64,000 nucleotides of DNA from assembly GCA_964344295.1 (NCBI GenBank), contig CAYFMR010000002.1, positions 62,001 to 126,000 of the forward strand, in the 5' to 3' direction. Shown here piece after piece: positions 8,860 through 18,206 of the stretch (the stretch's first letter is position 1; the number at the start of each line of letters is the position of its first letter). The DNA comes from JAAYFJ01 sp964344295 (GTDB lineage: Bacteria > Bacillota > Clostridia > Tissierellales > Peptoniphilaceae). The notes beneath the pieces were generated by a model. The model made no database searches, was not told the DNA's origin, and saw nothing but the letters and a program-made list of their open reading frames with translations. The translations under genes and the position numbers were made by a program.

Positions 8860-9449
8860 TTTTTCCTCCTAAAGGAGTTTTCTTCGCCAGCCAAAAGCCT
8901 GGCAATATTACTTCGATGGCGCACAAGGCCTAATATCCCCAACACCACCGCCATCACCATAATTTCCACGGAGCCATGAGCTCCTCGAAGACAAAAAACT
9001 AGCGGCATCAAAATAAAATAAAGAATTGACCCCACACTGATAAAGCCCACACTAAAACCGATGCCAAAGGCAACGGCTAAGGGCAACAAACTCCAACAAA
9101 AATTGGTAAATAACATGACACCGATTGTCGTGGAGACACCTTTGCCTCCCTGAAAATGGTAATACACAGGAAAATTATGTCCCAGGACTACTGCCATGCC
9201 GGCCAGAGATAAGCCCAAATTACCGCCCCATTTATAACCAAGCCATGCCATAAAAAAACCCTTAAAGGCGTCTAGTAAAAATACAGTGGCGCCTAGAGTG
9301 ATTCCCATGATGCGCGTTACATTGGTCGCCCCAGCATTGCCGCTGCCATATTGGCGGACATCGATGTTATGAATCCATCGTCCCAGCACAATCGAGAATG
9401 AAATTCCACCCACCAAATAGGCAGCTATGGTGATTATGACCCAAACCAT
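8856..9449 (-). CDS. plsY: Acyl-phosphate:glycerol-3-phosphate acyltransferase
   Basis: Membrane enzyme that acylates glycerol-3-phosphate from acyl-phosphate, the first committed step of phospholipid synthesis in Gram-positives. It has 197 residues and about five membrane helices. The conserved motifs are present: GSGNAGATNVTR, GHNFPVYYHFQGGKGVST, and the SVGSILYF region. It overlaps gpsA by 4 bases and begins 6 bases after der. Confidence 0.96.
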   Translation of the reverse strand: MVWVIITIAAYLVGGISFSIVLGRWIHNIDVRQYGSGNAGATNVTRIMGITLGATVFLLDAFKGFFMAWLGYKWGGNLGLSLAGMAVVLGHNFPVYYHFQGGKGVSTTIGVMLFTNFCWSLLPLAVAFGIGFSVGFISVGSILYFILMPLVFCLRGAHGSVEIMVMAVVLGILGLVRHRSNIARLLAGEENSFRRKK

Positions 9450-9455
9450 CCCTTA

Positions 9456-10775
9456 TCAACCCTCGCCTTTTTCTTTCACATGGATGTGGATCGGCACGCC
9501 AACAAAGGGCATATTTTCTCTAATCTTATTTTCTAAATAGCGCACATAACTGTAGTGCATCAGCTCTTTGGCATTGACAAAGATCGTAAAGCGCGGCGGC
9601 GCCACACCGACTTGGGACATGTAATAAATTTTACAGCGTTTCCCCTTATCTGAGGGTGGTTGGTTCATGAGCACCGCATCACTGATCAACTTATTGAGCG
9701 TCGAAGTGGCAATGCGTTCATGGGCGGATTGGTACACTTCGATGATCAAATCCAAAAGCTTCGTCACCCGTTGCCCTGTCATCGCTGAAATAAAAATCAC
9801 AGGTACATAGGGAATAAAAGCCAGTTTGGTTCTTATTTCTTTCTCGTATTGAGGTACTGTCGCATTATCTTTTTCCACGATATCCCATTTGTTCACCGCA
9901 ATGATCATAGCCTTGCCCTGATCATGGGCATACCCGATGATCTTGGCATCTTGCTCCGTGACCCCTTCTGTCGCATCAATTAACAGCACACAAACGTCAC
10001 TGCGATCCACAGCACTTAAGGTACGTACCACACTGTAGCGTTCAATATTTTCGGTAATGCTGCGCTTTCGTCGTAGCCCTGCGGTGTCGATAAAACGCAA
10101 GTGATGTTCATGATACATCAAATCATGATCCACCGCGTCCCTGGTCGTTCCCGGAATATTCGTGACAATAGATCGTTCTTCTCCCGTTAAATAGTTTAAC
10201 AAGGAACTCTTGCCCACATTGGGCTTGCCAATTAAAGCTACGGAGATAACCTCTTCATCATCTTCTCCCTTTTCGTCATCGGGAAAATGCGACACAATTT
10301 CTTCAAATAAGTCGCCAATGCCCAAGCTCTGCTCAGCGGAAACCAAAAATGGTTCTCCATAGCCCAATTCATAAAATTCGTAGGCATTTTCTCTGGTGAC
10401 TTTGGAGTCTAGTTTGTTCACCACGAGGATTACCGGTTTTTCAGATCGACGGAGAAGGGTGGCAATCTCGCGATCGGTAGGCGTCAGTCCTTCCACCCCA
10501 TCTACGAGAAACAGGATCACATCTGAAGTTTCGATCCCCACCTGCGCTTGCTCCATAATACGACTCATAAAAATGTCTTCATCCTTAGGATCCAGGCCAC
10601 CGGTATCAATGACGGTAAATTGCTGATCTTGCCAATGGGCCCTGCCATAAATTCGATCCCGCGTCACTCCCGGTGTATCTCCCGTAATGGCCGTTCTGGC
10701 CCCAACTAATTTATTGAATAAGGTAGACTTTCCCACATTGGGCCGACCTACGATACATACTACCCGTTGTTTCAT
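9456..10775 (-). CDS. der: Ribosome biogenesis GTPase Der (EngA)
   Basis: Double-domain GTPase for 50S subunit maturation. It has two tandem G domains, GRPNVGKS near residue 10 and GKPNVGKSS near residue 182, each with its own DTxG and NKxD motifs (NKLD, NKWD). A KH-like C-terminal domain (about 350-439) follows. ATG at 10775 is preferred because AGAGGTG lies 9 bases upstream; an in-frame GTG at 10784 is an alternative. The acidic stretch DDEKGEDDEEV separates the two G domains. It heads the der-plsY-gpsA-HlyD-yggS-sepF run. Confidence 0.97.
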   Translation of the reverse strand: MKQRVVCIVGRPNVGKSTLFNKLVGARTAITGDTPGVTRDRIYGRAHWQDQQFTVIDTGGLDPKDEDIFMSRIMEQAQVGIETSDVILFLVDGVEGLTPTDREIATLLRRSEKPVILVVNKLDSKVTRENAYEFYELGYGEPFLVSAEQSLGIGDLFEEIVSHFPDDEKGEDDEEVISVALIGKPNVGKSSLLNYLTGEERSIVTNIPGTTRDAVDHDLMYHEHHLRFIDTAGLRRKRSITENIERYSVVRTLSAVDRSDVCVLLIDATEGVTEQDAKIIGYAHDQGKAMIIAVNKWDIVEKDNATVPQYEKEIRTKLAFIPYVPVIFISAMTGQRVTKLLDLIIEVYQSAHERIATSTLNKLISDAVLMNQPPSDKGKRCKIYYMSQVGVAPPRFTIFVNAKELMHYSYVRYLENKIRENMPFVGVPIHIHVKEKGEG

Positions 10776-10833
10776 CCCTCTCACCTCTTCTCAGTACTTC
10801 ATTATATCAAACTCACGTCAGGCATTCAACGCA

Positions 10834-10862
10834 GAAACCAAGCACTTGTCGCGCTTGGTTTC
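10834..10862. repeat. Perfect hairpin between glyA and der
   Basis: A 10-base perfect inverted repeat (GAAACCAAGC / GCTTGGTTTC) with a 9-base loop, 15 bases beyond the glyA stop. There is no T-tract on the minus strand after it, so it may be a weak or factor-dependent terminator, or a transcript-stabilising stem, rather than a classic terminator. Confidence 0.5.
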
Positions 10863-10876
10863 TCGGTCAGTATTTT

Positions 10877-12112
10877 TCACGATTGATAAAGAGGGTATGC
10901 CTCACATAACGTTTTGACTTCTTGGCGAATCACTGCCGTATCCTCATCATGCAGTAAGGTACGTGCGATTAAATCACCGATGTATTCCATGTCTTTTTCC
11001 ACCATACCGCGAGTTGTCATCGCCGGGGTTCCTAAGCGAATACCGCTAGTGACCATTGGGCTTTCCGTGTCAAAGGGAATCGTGTTCTTGTTAATGGCTA
11101 TGCCGGCTTGATTCAGGCGTTTTTCCGCCTCCTTACCTGTCAGTCCTTTTTCCTTCACATCCACTAAGATCAAGTGATTATCTGTGCCACCGGATACCAG
11201 TCGGAAGCCATGACCTTCCAAGCTACCAGCCAAGGCCTTGGCATTTTTAACAGTCTGCTCTTGGTACGTTCTAAACTCCGGTTTCAGTGCTTCCCCAAAA
11301 GCCACTGCTTTTGCTGCGATGACGTGCATCAAGGGGCCCCCTTGGAAGCCTGGGAAAATGGATTTGTCGATGAGCTTGGCATGTTCTTGTTTGCTTAAGA
11401 TGGCACCGCCTCTGGGTCCGCGCAAAGTTTTGTGCGTGGTCGTTGTCACAAAATCGGCATAAGGCACAGGGCTTGGATGAAGTCCTGTGGCCACTAAGCC
11501 GGCAATGTGTGCCATATCCACCATTAACATGGCTCCTACTTCATCGGCAATTTCTTTAAATTGGGCAAAATCGATGCTACGCGGATAGGCGCTGGCGCCG
11601 GCAATAATTAGCTTTGGTCTTTCTTTTTTAGCCACTGCGCGTACAGCTTCATAATCAATGGTTTCCGTTTCGCGGTCCACACCATAGTCGACAAAATGGA
11701 AGAATTTCCCAGAAATATTGACCGGAGAACCATGGGTTAAGTGACCACCTTGAGACAAATTCATGCCCAAGACCGTATCCCCTGCTTGCAACAGGGCAAA
11801 ATAAACAGCCACATTCGCATTCGCACCGGCGTGTGGTTGCACATTGGCATGGTCGGCCCCAAACAACTCTTTTAAGCGGTCAATGGCCAATTGTTCCACA
11901 TCATCCACCACTTCGCAGCCGCCATAATAACGACGACCAGGATAGCCTTCAGCATATTTATTCGTTAAAGGTGATCCCATCGCCTCCAAGACGGCTTCGG
12001 ATACAAAGTTTTCTGAGGCAATGAGCTCCACGTGAGATTGCTGACGCTTAATCTCTTCTTCAATCATAGCGAAAAGCCGTGGATCTTCCTGTTGTAAATG
12101 TGTAAAGTTCAT
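10877..12112 (-). CDS. glyA: Serine hydroxymethyltransferase
   Basis: PLP enzyme that converts serine and tetrahydrofolate to glycine and 5,10-methylene-THF. The 411-residue form starts [10 protein letters not shown] after TTAGGAGGAACC; the longer upstream frame would run into the promoter region and lacks similarity. The PLP lysine is K228 in [14 protein letters not shown], with GGHLTHG near 122 and [11 protein letters not shown] near 198. It is divergent from the ThrE-like pair, with about 100 bases between the starts. Der follows after a 101-base gap holding a hairpin, so readthrough is possible. Confidence 0.97.
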   Translation of the reverse strand: MNFTHLQQEDPRLFAMIEEEIKRQQSHVELIASENFVSEAVLEAMGSPLTNKYAEGYPGRRYYGGCEVVDDVEQLAIDRLKELFGADHANVQPHAGANANVAVYFALLQAGDTVLGMNLSQGGHLTHGSPVNISGKFFHFVDYGVDRETETIDYEAVRAVAKKERPKLIIAGASAYPRSIDFAQFKEIADEVGAMLMVDMAHIAGLVATGLHPSPVPYADFVTTTTHKTLRGPRGGAILSKQEHAKLIDKSIFPGFQGGPLMHVIAAKAVAFGEALKPEFRTYQEQTVKNAKALAGSLEGHGFRLVSGGTDNHLILVDVKEKGLTGKEAEKRLNQAGIAINKNTIPFDTESPMVTSGIRLGTPAMTTRGMVEKDMEYIGDLIARTLLHDEDTAVIRQEVKTLCEAYPLYQS

Positions 12113-12211
12113 GGTTCCTCCTAAATATATTGTGTTATAATCCTTAATACGACTATTTGATTTATTTATTCTATTATATCTTCTGATGATACGCAAGAAA
12201 AGAGGCCCTGA

Positions 12212-12997
12212 ATGATCGAAAATATTCACGAAAAAAAAGAGGTGCACGACCTTTTATCTATGGCCATGTACATGGGGCGACTCTTACTACATAACGGTGC
12301 CGAAGTCTATCGAGTGGAAGACACGATTACTCGCGTCTGTTTACGATTTCCCGAAATCGAATCCGCCGATGTCTTTGTGACACAAACCATGATTATCGTC
12401 TCCATCGGGTACCAGGGTGAAAAGTTAACCGATATGGCCCGCACCACCCCCGGCGAAAATAATTTAACGAAAATTCACTTGCTAAACGATTTTTCCCGCC
12501 ATTTCGTAGCCAAAAAACTCTCCATTGAGGATGGAATGGCTTTGTTACGGACCATTGATCAATACCAAACAGAGCCCCCGCTCATGCGGTTATTCTACTC
12601 CACCTTAATCGGCCCTTTTTTCTGCTACCTTTTCGGCGGTTCTCGGAGCGACTTTTTCGCCTGTGCCGTAATCACATTGATCATGCTCTCCGTGCTCTTT
12701 GCCCTTCGAAAACTCCATATCCACTTTTTCTTTGACAACTTTTTAGGCGGCCTCTTGGCGAGCGGCCTCTCCTACGTAGCCTTTCGCTATGGCCTATGCC
12801 AGTCCATGGACATGGTCATCATCGGCGCCATCATGCCTCTGGTTCCCGGTGTGCCCCTGACGAACGCCGTCCGGGACACCTTAAATGGTGACTACGTTTC
12901 CGGCCTGTCCAAGTTCGCCGAGATCATCTTCGCCGCTTTAGGCATTGCCCTGGGCGTCGGTACCATCCTCACCTTGCATCTGAAAGGAGGGCTGTAA
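12212..12997 (+). CDS. Threonine/serine exporter, ThrE N-terminal half (DUF1212, YjjP-like)
   Basis: A 261-residue membrane protein matching the large half of split ThrE-type exporters. The cytoplasmic N-terminal part contains [18 protein letters not shown] (near residue 16), the family signature; about five membrane helices follow from residue 125. Near 205-230 it has [18 protein letters not shown], the conserved pore motif. AAGAAAAGAGG precedes the ATG. It shares the TAATG stop/start junction with the next gene, so the two are coupled. Divergence from glyA is suggestive, since the substrate of one may be the serine or glycine handled by the other. Confidence 0.85.
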   Translation: MIENIHEKKEVHDLLSMAMYMGRLLLHNGAEVYRVEDTITRVCLRFPEIESADVFVTQTMIIVSIGYQGEKLTDMARTTPGENNLTKIHLLNDFSRHFVAKKLSIEDGMALLRTIDQYQTEPPLMRLFYSTLIGPFFCYLFGGSRSDFFACAVITLIMLSVLFALRKLHIHFFFDNFLGGLLASGLSYVAFRYGLCQSMDMVIIGAIMPLVPGVPLTNAVRDTLNGDYVSGLSKFAEIIFAALGIALGVGTILTLHLKGGL

Positions 12998-13452
12998 TGA
13001 CCCCCTTCTTACACTACCTTTTACAATTCGTCTTCGCCGCCATGGCCACCATTGGTTTTGCCCACTACTTTCGCGCACCGAAACACATGATCCCCATCTC
13101 CGGTATCGTCGGTGGCATTGGTTGGGTCATCTACATCTGTTTACGCGAAGTGGTGGAAAGTCCTTTAATCTATGCGCTGATTGCCGCCTTGGTCGTGAGC
13201 CTCCTCGGCGAAATTCTGGCCCGTCTCAAGAAAGTGCCGGCCACCGTCATCGTCTACAGTGCCATTACCCCCATGGTCCCCGGCGCCGGTATCTACTACA
13301 CCATGTACGCCTTGATCAACAAAGACTACATGAGCTTTATCTACCACGGCAGCCTCACTTTTATGTTAGCTGCCGGGATGGCCCTTGGCATTATCACCGC
13401 CCACCTGTGCCTGCGCATCTGGATGAAACTCAAAGCTCACACACCCACTTAA
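12997..13452 (+). CDS. Threonine/serine exporter, small subunit (YjjB-like, ThrE_2)
   Basis: A 151-residue protein with four predicted membrane segments; the small half of the split ThrE exporter. AITPMVPGAGIYYTMYALI (about residues 88-106) repeats the pore motif seen in the partner. Its ATG overlaps the stop of the upstream gene by one base. It ends before a bidirectional terminator. Its substrate cannot be read from the sequence; small neutral amino acids are typical of the family. Confidence 0.85.
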   Translation: MTPFLHYLLQFVFAAMATIGFAHYFRAPKHMIPISGIVGGIGWVIYICLREVVESPLIYALIAALVVSLLGEILARLKKVPATVIVYSAITPMVPGAGIYYTMYALINKDYMSFIYHGSLTFMLAAGMALGIITAHLCLRIWMKLKAHTPT

Positions 13453-13465
13453 TCGCCCAAAAGAA

Positions 13466-13495
13466 AGAGGGTATATCCCATCGGATAGACCCTCT
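13466..13495. terminator. Bidirectional terminator between convergent genes
   Basis: Stem AGAGGGT / ACCCTCT extended by TATCC / GGATA around a CATC loop, with one mismatch. TTTCTTTT follows on the minus strand and GTTTC on the plus strand. It separates the exporter pair from the convergent lipoprotein gene. Confidence 0.7.
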
Positions 13496-13519
13496 GTTTC
13501 GTCTACACGTGCCTCAATT

Positions 13520-14428
13520 TCAATCGAGAGGTGCCCATTGATTATATTCACCCGGTTCTGAGTAAAACATGATGCCCGTTTTCACCTCATAGGCAACATA
13601 CGACTGTGCCTCGCCGGTATTTGGATTTTCCAATGCAAAAATGATGCCTGGATAGCTGGCGATAAATCCCTCATCCACCTCGTCCAGTTCCAGTCCTTCT
13701 GCCAGCGCTTGTTGCACCAGTGGCTGATGGGAAAGGGCATCAAACGCGCCTTGAGTATAAAATGGCAGATCACGATTGTAAGCTGCCTCCGGAGTAAAAT
13801 CCCACACGCCTTCAAAGAATTCACTATCTGCCAGTTGCCCACTGCGCAAGGATAAATGCGGCTCAAAATAAGCCTCCCCCGCTCCCTCTTCTCCTACGGA
13901 AAAGGCCTGGGCATAGGGCACGCCACTATCTTCCGGTGTCAAAAGCAATACCGGATCAGATGTCTCCATACGGTAGAGCACCTCCTCCGATTCACCTGTA
14001 AAAACATTAAAAGCATTAATGGCCAAAGTCTCCGCCTGAGGAGCAGGGACGATGGCACAGACCACATAGCCATGGCCTTCCTCGTTGAGTTGATAGATAT
14101 AATGGTCTTCTGGAATCCCTAAAATGAACTCCATACCCGGGATCGCAGCAAAATCTTCCACCGCTTCCCGCACCCTGGACTCGTCCTCAATGACTGCCAC
14201 GAAGGATACACCCAGCAGCGCCTCATGCTGCTCCATTTCCTCATAAATCCTAGCAAAGCTCATCTCGATGTAATCATCGCCATTAAGCCCCTCTCTTGCA
14301 GACCCCTTGTCTACACCCGCCACCGGAGTCTCGGACCCACCGTCCACTGCTTCCGGCTTTTCACTTCCGCCCGAGGTGCATCCCGTCAAGAGGAGGGTCA
14401 CAACTAAGATTAGCCACCATTTTTTCAT
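13520..14428 (-). CDS. Putative lipoprotein of unknown function
   Basis: A 302-residue secreted lipoprotein. The signal peptide MKKWWLILVVTLLLTGC has a clear lipobox (LLTGC, modified Cys about residue 17), then a Ser/Gly/Glu-rich linker of about 35 residues. The rest is acidic and soluble, with no recognised domain; it looks like two related alpha/beta segments. ATG at 14428 is chosen because AAGGAG sits 8 bases upstream; the in-frame GTG three codons earlier overlaps the spacing. It is a monocistronic unit lying after the ppsA terminator and before a bidirectional terminator. Confidence 0.7.
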   Translation of the reverse strand: MKKWWLILVVTLLLTGCTSGGSEKPEAVDGGSETPVAGVDKGSAREGLNGDDYIEMSFARIYEEMEQHEALLGVSFVAVIEDESRVREAVEDFAAIPGMEFILGIPEDHYIYQLNEEGHGYVVCAIVPAPQAETLAINAFNVFTGESEEVLYRMETSDPVLLLTPEDSGVPYAQAFSVGEEGAGEAYFEPHLSLRSGQLADSEFFEGVWDFTPEAAYNRDLPFYTQGAFDALSHQPLVQQALAEGLELDEVDEGFIASYPGIIFALENPNTGEAQSYVAYEVKTGIMFYSEPGEYNQWAPLD

Positions 14429-14462
14429 CGTGATCACTCCTTGCTTTCTTCATCAAACCATA

Positions 14463-14497
14463 AAAAGAGTTGCTACCATTGAGGTAACAACTCTTTT
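14463..14497 (-). terminator. Rho-independent terminator of ppsA
   Basis: Stem AAAAAGAGTTG.TACC / GGTA.CAACTCTTTTT with a 5-base loop and one mismatch, followed by T on either strand. It lies 10 bases past the ppsA stop and before the lipoprotein gene. Confidence 0.85.
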
Positions 14498-14507
14498 TTA
14501 TCTCTCA

Positions 14508-16856
14508 CTATCTGTTACGTCGCAGTTCGTTTAGTAAAATACGTTGCTCTACTTGGGCAATAGCACGTCGCGTGTATTCCACCGTATCTGGGTTGACACT
14601 CATGGAGTCAATGCCATTTTCTACCAAGAATTGGGCAAATTCAGGGTATTGAGAAGGTCCTTGACCACAAATGGAGCAAGTGATGCCGTGTTTATGTGCT
14701 GCATCAATTAAGATTTTAATCGCACGTTTTACAGGTTCATTTCTTTCATCAAAGTAGCCCATGTTGTTTAAGATACCACTGTCGCGGTCAGCTCCCATGG
14801 TCAACTGCGTTAAGTCGTTAGAGCCAATGGAGAAGCCATCACATAGTTGGGCAAACTCTTCTGCTTGGAATACCACAGAGGGCACTTCCGCCATAATCCA
14901 GATCTTGAATTCCTTGGATTGCACCAGACCTTCACTGGCCATAATGTCTTTGACGACGATGAGTTCTTCTGGTGTACGGACGAAGGGTAGCATGGCGATG
15001 ACGTTGGTCAAACCATATTCTTCACGTACTTTGCGCATCGCACGGCATTCCAGACGGAAGCCTTCTTCGTATTCCGGGGAAATGTAACGAGAAACCCCTC
15101 TCCATCCAATCATCGGGTTTTGTTCGATGGGTTCGACTTCGTCTCCGCCTTTTAAGCCGCGGAATTCGTTGGTTCTAAAGTCACTCATGCGAACGACAAG
15201 GGGACGTGGGAAGATTTCTTGAGCTACCGTCGTAATCCCTTCTGCCAATTTGTCGATCATCATTTGTCCTTGCCCTGTTTTCACCAAGTACATGGGGTGT
15301 GCCCCAATCATGTTCGTAAAGATGAATTCGGTACGCATTAAGCCAATACCGTCAAAGGGCAGTTTGCTGTAGCGTTGAATCAAGGACGGTTCACCCAGGT
15401 TCATATAAATTTTGGTTCCCGTTACCGGTGCCATCAAGGAGCGCAATTCATCGGTAATGGTCATCACGCCACCCGCTTGACCTTCTGCATATTCTGGTTT
15501 TTGTTTGTCATGAAGGACGGAACCTTCGTAGACAATGCCTCTGGTGGCATCGACGGTGATTTCCATGCCCGTCTTTAAGGCTTCTGTGGCGCCTTTGGCA
15601 CCGACTACACAGGGGATTTGCAATTCACGAGATACGATCGCTGCGTGACAAGTTCTGCCGCCTTCGTCAGTTACAACAGCTGCAGCTTTCTTCATGGCAG
15701 GCACCATATCTGGGTTCGTCATTTCCGTGACTAAAATGTCGCCTTCTTCAATCAGGTTGATTTCGGAAACATCTTTGATGTATTTCACCACGCCACGACC
15801 AATGCCGGGAGAGGCGGGAAGGCCTTTAACCAACACGGTCAAGACTTCTTCTTTATCTTCTTTACCTAAAGTCGTAATGGGGCGAGATTGTAAGATGTAA
15901 AGTTCTCTGGTGTCGCGGTCAAAAGCCCATTCAATGTCTTGAACGCAACCATAGAGTTCTTCAATTTTTAAGCCGCCTTCGATTAACGTCTTTAACTCTT
16001 GTTCCGTTAAGCATTCACTTTCCACGGCTTCTGGACCGGCGTAATCTCGTACGCGAACTTCTTTGGTACCGATACCGTCTAGGTTTTTAATGACCATGAC
16101 GTTTTTCTCAGCCACATTCTTTTCTACGATTTTACGAGTTTTCTTTTCAATAATGTATTCGTCGGGAGTCACACTACCGGACACCACCGCTTCGCCCAAG
16201 CCCCAGCTGGCGTTGATCATCATTTGATCTTCATCGCCGCTTATCGGGTTCGCTGTAAACATGACGCCACTTTTTTCCGAGTTAACCATTTTTTGGACCA
16301 CTACCGATAAGGAAACTTGGAAGTGATCGAAGTTTTGGTGTTCACGATAGTAAATCGCTCTGGCCGTCCACAGAGATGCCCAGCAACGTTTTACGTAGCG
16401 CACCAATTCATCTTCACCTTGGATATGCAGGTATGTATCTTGTTGCCCAGCAAAAGAGGCTTCCGGTAAGTCTTCTGCAGTAGCAGAACTTCTTACGGCA
16501 ACTTCCGGGTTCATCACGTTCACGCGATGGCTAAAGAGGCGATAGGCACTCTTGATTTCTGACTCCAATTCAGGGAGTACCGAAGCTTCATAAATCTTCT
16601 GTTGGATATCACGACTCGTTTCTTGCAGTGCTTCCGCATTTTCCACATCGACACCGCGAATGAGTAGCTTCACAATTTCGTCTAGATTGGCATATGCGAT
16701 AAAATCATCATATGCTTTGGCCGTTACACAGAATCCCGGGGGAACGTCCAACCCCATTTGCGTCATTTCGCCAAGGTTAGCGCCTTTTCCTCCAACTAGC
16801 GGGATATCATTTTTATCCACCTCGTTAAACCACTTAATGTACTTAAACTGTGCCAC
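14508..16856 (-). CDS. ppsA: Phosphoenolpyruvate synthase
   Basis: Makes PEP from pyruvate and ATP (pyruvate, water dikinase), the first step of gluconeogenesis. The 782-residue protein has an N-terminal ATP-grasp domain (PLVGGKGANLGEM near residue 20; RSSATAEDLPEASFAGQQ near 125). The swivelling domain carries the phosphohistidine H404 in GGRTCHAAI, and the C-terminal PEP-binding barrel has SIGSNDLTQL and CSICGQGPS. A GTG start is chosen: AAGGAG lies 10 bases upstream, whereas the earlier GTG is too close to it. It has its own extended -10 promoter and a strong terminator, and fits with glpX and fba in gluconeogenesis. Confidence 0.95.
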   Translation of the reverse strand: MAQFKYIKWFNEVDKNDIPLVGGKGANLGEMTQMGLDVPPGFCVTAKAYDDFIAYANLDEIVKLLIRGVDVENAEALQETSRDIQQKIYEASVLPELESEIKSAYRLFSHRVNVMNPEVAVRSSATAEDLPEASFAGQQDTYLHIQGEDELVRYVKRCWASLWTARAIYYREHQNFDHFQVSLSVVVQKMVNSEKSGVMFTANPISGDEDQMMINASWGLGEAVVSGSVTPDEYIIEKKTRKIVEKNVAEKNVMVIKNLDGIGTKEVRVRDYAGPEAVESECLTEQELKTLIEGGLKIEELYGCVQDIEWAFDRDTRELYILQSRPITTLGKEDKEEVLTVLVKGLPASPGIGRGVVKYIKDVSEINLIEEGDILVTEMTNPDMVPAMKKAAAVVTDEGGRTCHAAIVSRELQIPCVVGAKGATEALKTGMEITVDATRGIVYEGSVLHDKQKPEYAEGQAGGVMTITDELRSLMAPVTGTKIYMNLGEPSLIQRYSKLPFDGIGLMRTEFIFTNMIGAHPMYLVKTGQGQMMIDKLAEGITTVAQEIFPRPLVVRMSDFRTNEFRGLKGGDEVEPIEQNPMIGWRGVSRYISPEYEEGFRLECRAMRKVREEYGLTNVIAMLPFVRTPEELIVVKDIMASEGLVQSKEFKIWIMAEVPSVVFQAEEFAQLCDGFSIGSNDLTQLTMGADRDSGILNNMGYFDERNEPVKRAIKILIDAAHKHGITCSICGQGPSQYPEFAQFLVENGIDSMSVNPDTVEYTRRAIAQVEQRILLNELRRNR

Positions 16857-16878
16857 TAGTATCACACTCCTTTAGTCC

Positions 16879-16884
16879 ATTATA
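16879..16884 (-). promoter_or_regulatory. Extended -10 promoter of ppsA
   Basis: On the minus strand TGTTATAAT, a perfect -10 with upstream TG, 22 bases before the GTG start. No convincing -35 is seen. Confidence 0.5.
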
Positions 16885-16914
16885 ACAGAAAATCGTGAAA
16901 ATAAAAGTCTCCTA

Positions 16915-17469
16915 TCATACTTTTTGTTGAAGTTTTTCATGGGTTTGTTTCAATTCGGCAATGCTCATGGTGGACACCTGGGTAGGATCAATTTCCAGGT
17001 CTTCCAAAAGTGGCGTGAGCGCGGTCGGACTGGCTACCTCAATCTCCATATATGGCTCCGGATACGAAGCTTCATCCCAAATATCAATGTCAAATCGCGC
17101 CCCGTCATAGAGAAAGCTACGGCGGTGTTTAAAGCCTTTTTGCACCACTGTTACGCCTAATGCGTCTAAAATCACCTTTAACGTCTCTCCATCGGAGACC
17201 CTCACATTGTATTCTTCATTGTGGCGTACTTGGTCCTCCCCTTGGTGGCGTTTGTACGTCAACTCCGTACGGCTCTCACCCGTTTCCGTTTTAGCCGTGC
17301 GAATGCGAAAGTATGATTTGGGATCACCGTTAGCTGTGAGGTAAACGCTGCCCAGTTGCTCATTTTGCTGCCACTCTTCACCGATAAACTGAGCCCCTCG
17401 AGCCACGAGCCTCTCTTCCATCTCTACCGGATCAATGCCCAAAATCTTGACTTCCTGCTCTCTTTCCAT
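16915..17469 (-). CDS. CYTH-domain protein (triphosphate-binding)
   Basis: A 184-residue CYTH (CyaB/thiamine-triphosphatase) domain protein. The N-terminal ExExK signature is present as EQEVK (residues 4-8). Further charged tunnel residues are visible in SYFRIRTA, RTELTYKR, KHRRSFLYDGARFDIDIW and PYMEIEVAS. Members hydrolyse inorganic or organic triphosphates. Its ATG overlaps the nagB stop by one base (TGATG), so it is coupled to nagB. The exact substrate is not known from sequence; triphosphatase is more likely than adenylate cyclase. Confidence 0.85.
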   Translation of the reverse strand: MEREQEVKILGIDPVEMEERLVARGAQFIGEEWQQNEQLGSVYLTANGDPKSYFRIRTAKTETGESRTELTYKRHQGEDQVRHNEEYNVRVSDGETLKVILDALGVTVVQKGFKHRRSFLYDGARFDIDIWDEASYPEPYMEIEVASPTALTPLLEDLEIDPTQVSTMSIAELKQTHEKLQQKV

Positions 17470-18203
17470 CACTGCTCCCATCCTATCGGCATGGCTTCTT
17501 CATCGACAATCAAGGTCACGTCGGGATGGCACTTTAAGAAGGAAATGGGAAAATCCGTAGATACCGTTTGATCCCGTAAAAGGCGTTCCATTACCGGGCG
17601 TTTTTTCTCGCCGTTGGCCATCATCACAATTTTCTTGGCGCTCAAAATGGACCCCATTCCCATACTTACCGCCTGCGTGGGTACATCTTTTACATCGTCA
17701 AAAAAACGGGAATTGACTTCAATGGTGTCTTCGGTCAGCTCAGAGACAAAGGTCACCGCCGACAAGGTTTCTCCCGGTTCGTTAAAGGCGATGTGACCAT
17801 TTTCTCCCACACCTAACAGTTGCAAGTCGATGCCTCCCGCTTGTTGGATGGCATCTTCGTAGTAGGCGGAAAACGCTTTGATATCGTTTAATAGTCCGTC
17901 GGGCATGTGAATGTGCTCTTCAGGGATGTTCACATGATTAAAGAGTTCTGTATGCATAAAGTAGTTATACGACTGTTCGTGATCCGATGCCAATCCTAGA
18001 TATTCATCCAGATTAAATGTAGTCAATCGTGAAAAGTCCAGTCCTTCCTGATGGGCTTTGATCAGTTCCTTGTATAGGCCAATGGGCGTGCTTCCCGTGG
18101 CCAAGCCCAATACGGCGTCAGGCTTATTCTTGATTAAGTCGATAAACAGCTTCGCTCCCGCCTGGCTCATAGCAGCATAATCTTTCGTTACGATTAGTTT
18201 CAT
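17469..18203 (-). CDS. nagB: Glucosamine-6-phosphate deaminase
   Basis: Converts glucosamine-6-phosphate to fructose-6-phosphate and ammonia, for amino-sugar use. The 244-residue protein has GLATGSTPIGLY (sugar-phosphate loop, about 34-45), the catalytic region FNLDEYLGL, and LLGVGENGHIAFNEPG with the catalytic histidine. SDHEQSYNYFM is also typical. It follows AGGAGAGTGAAAC and starts 3 bases after the phosphoesterase stop. No nagA or regulator is adjacent. Confidence 0.96.
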   Translation of the reverse strand: MKLIVTKDYAAMSQAGAKLFIDLIKNKPDAVLGLATGSTPIGLYKELIKAHQEGLDFSRLTTFNLDEYLGLASDHEQSYNYFMHTELFNHVNIPEEHIHMPDGLLNDIKAFSAYYEDAIQQAGGIDLQLLGVGENGHIAFNEPGETLSAVTFVSELTEDTIEVNSRFFDDVKDVPTQAVSMGMGSILSAKKIVMMANGEKKRPVMERLLRDQTVSTDFPISFLKCHPDVTLIVDEEAMPIGWEQ

Positions 18204-18206
18204 GTT

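Noticed and set aside
10834..10862. Hairpin after glyA as a classic terminator
   Set aside because: Stem is perfect but there is no T-tract on the minus strand; listed only as a repeat.
13165..13347. Minus-strand open frame inside the YjjB-like gene
   Set aside because: Reflects the GC-rich codon pattern of the plus-strand exporter gene; no ribosome site and no family similarity.
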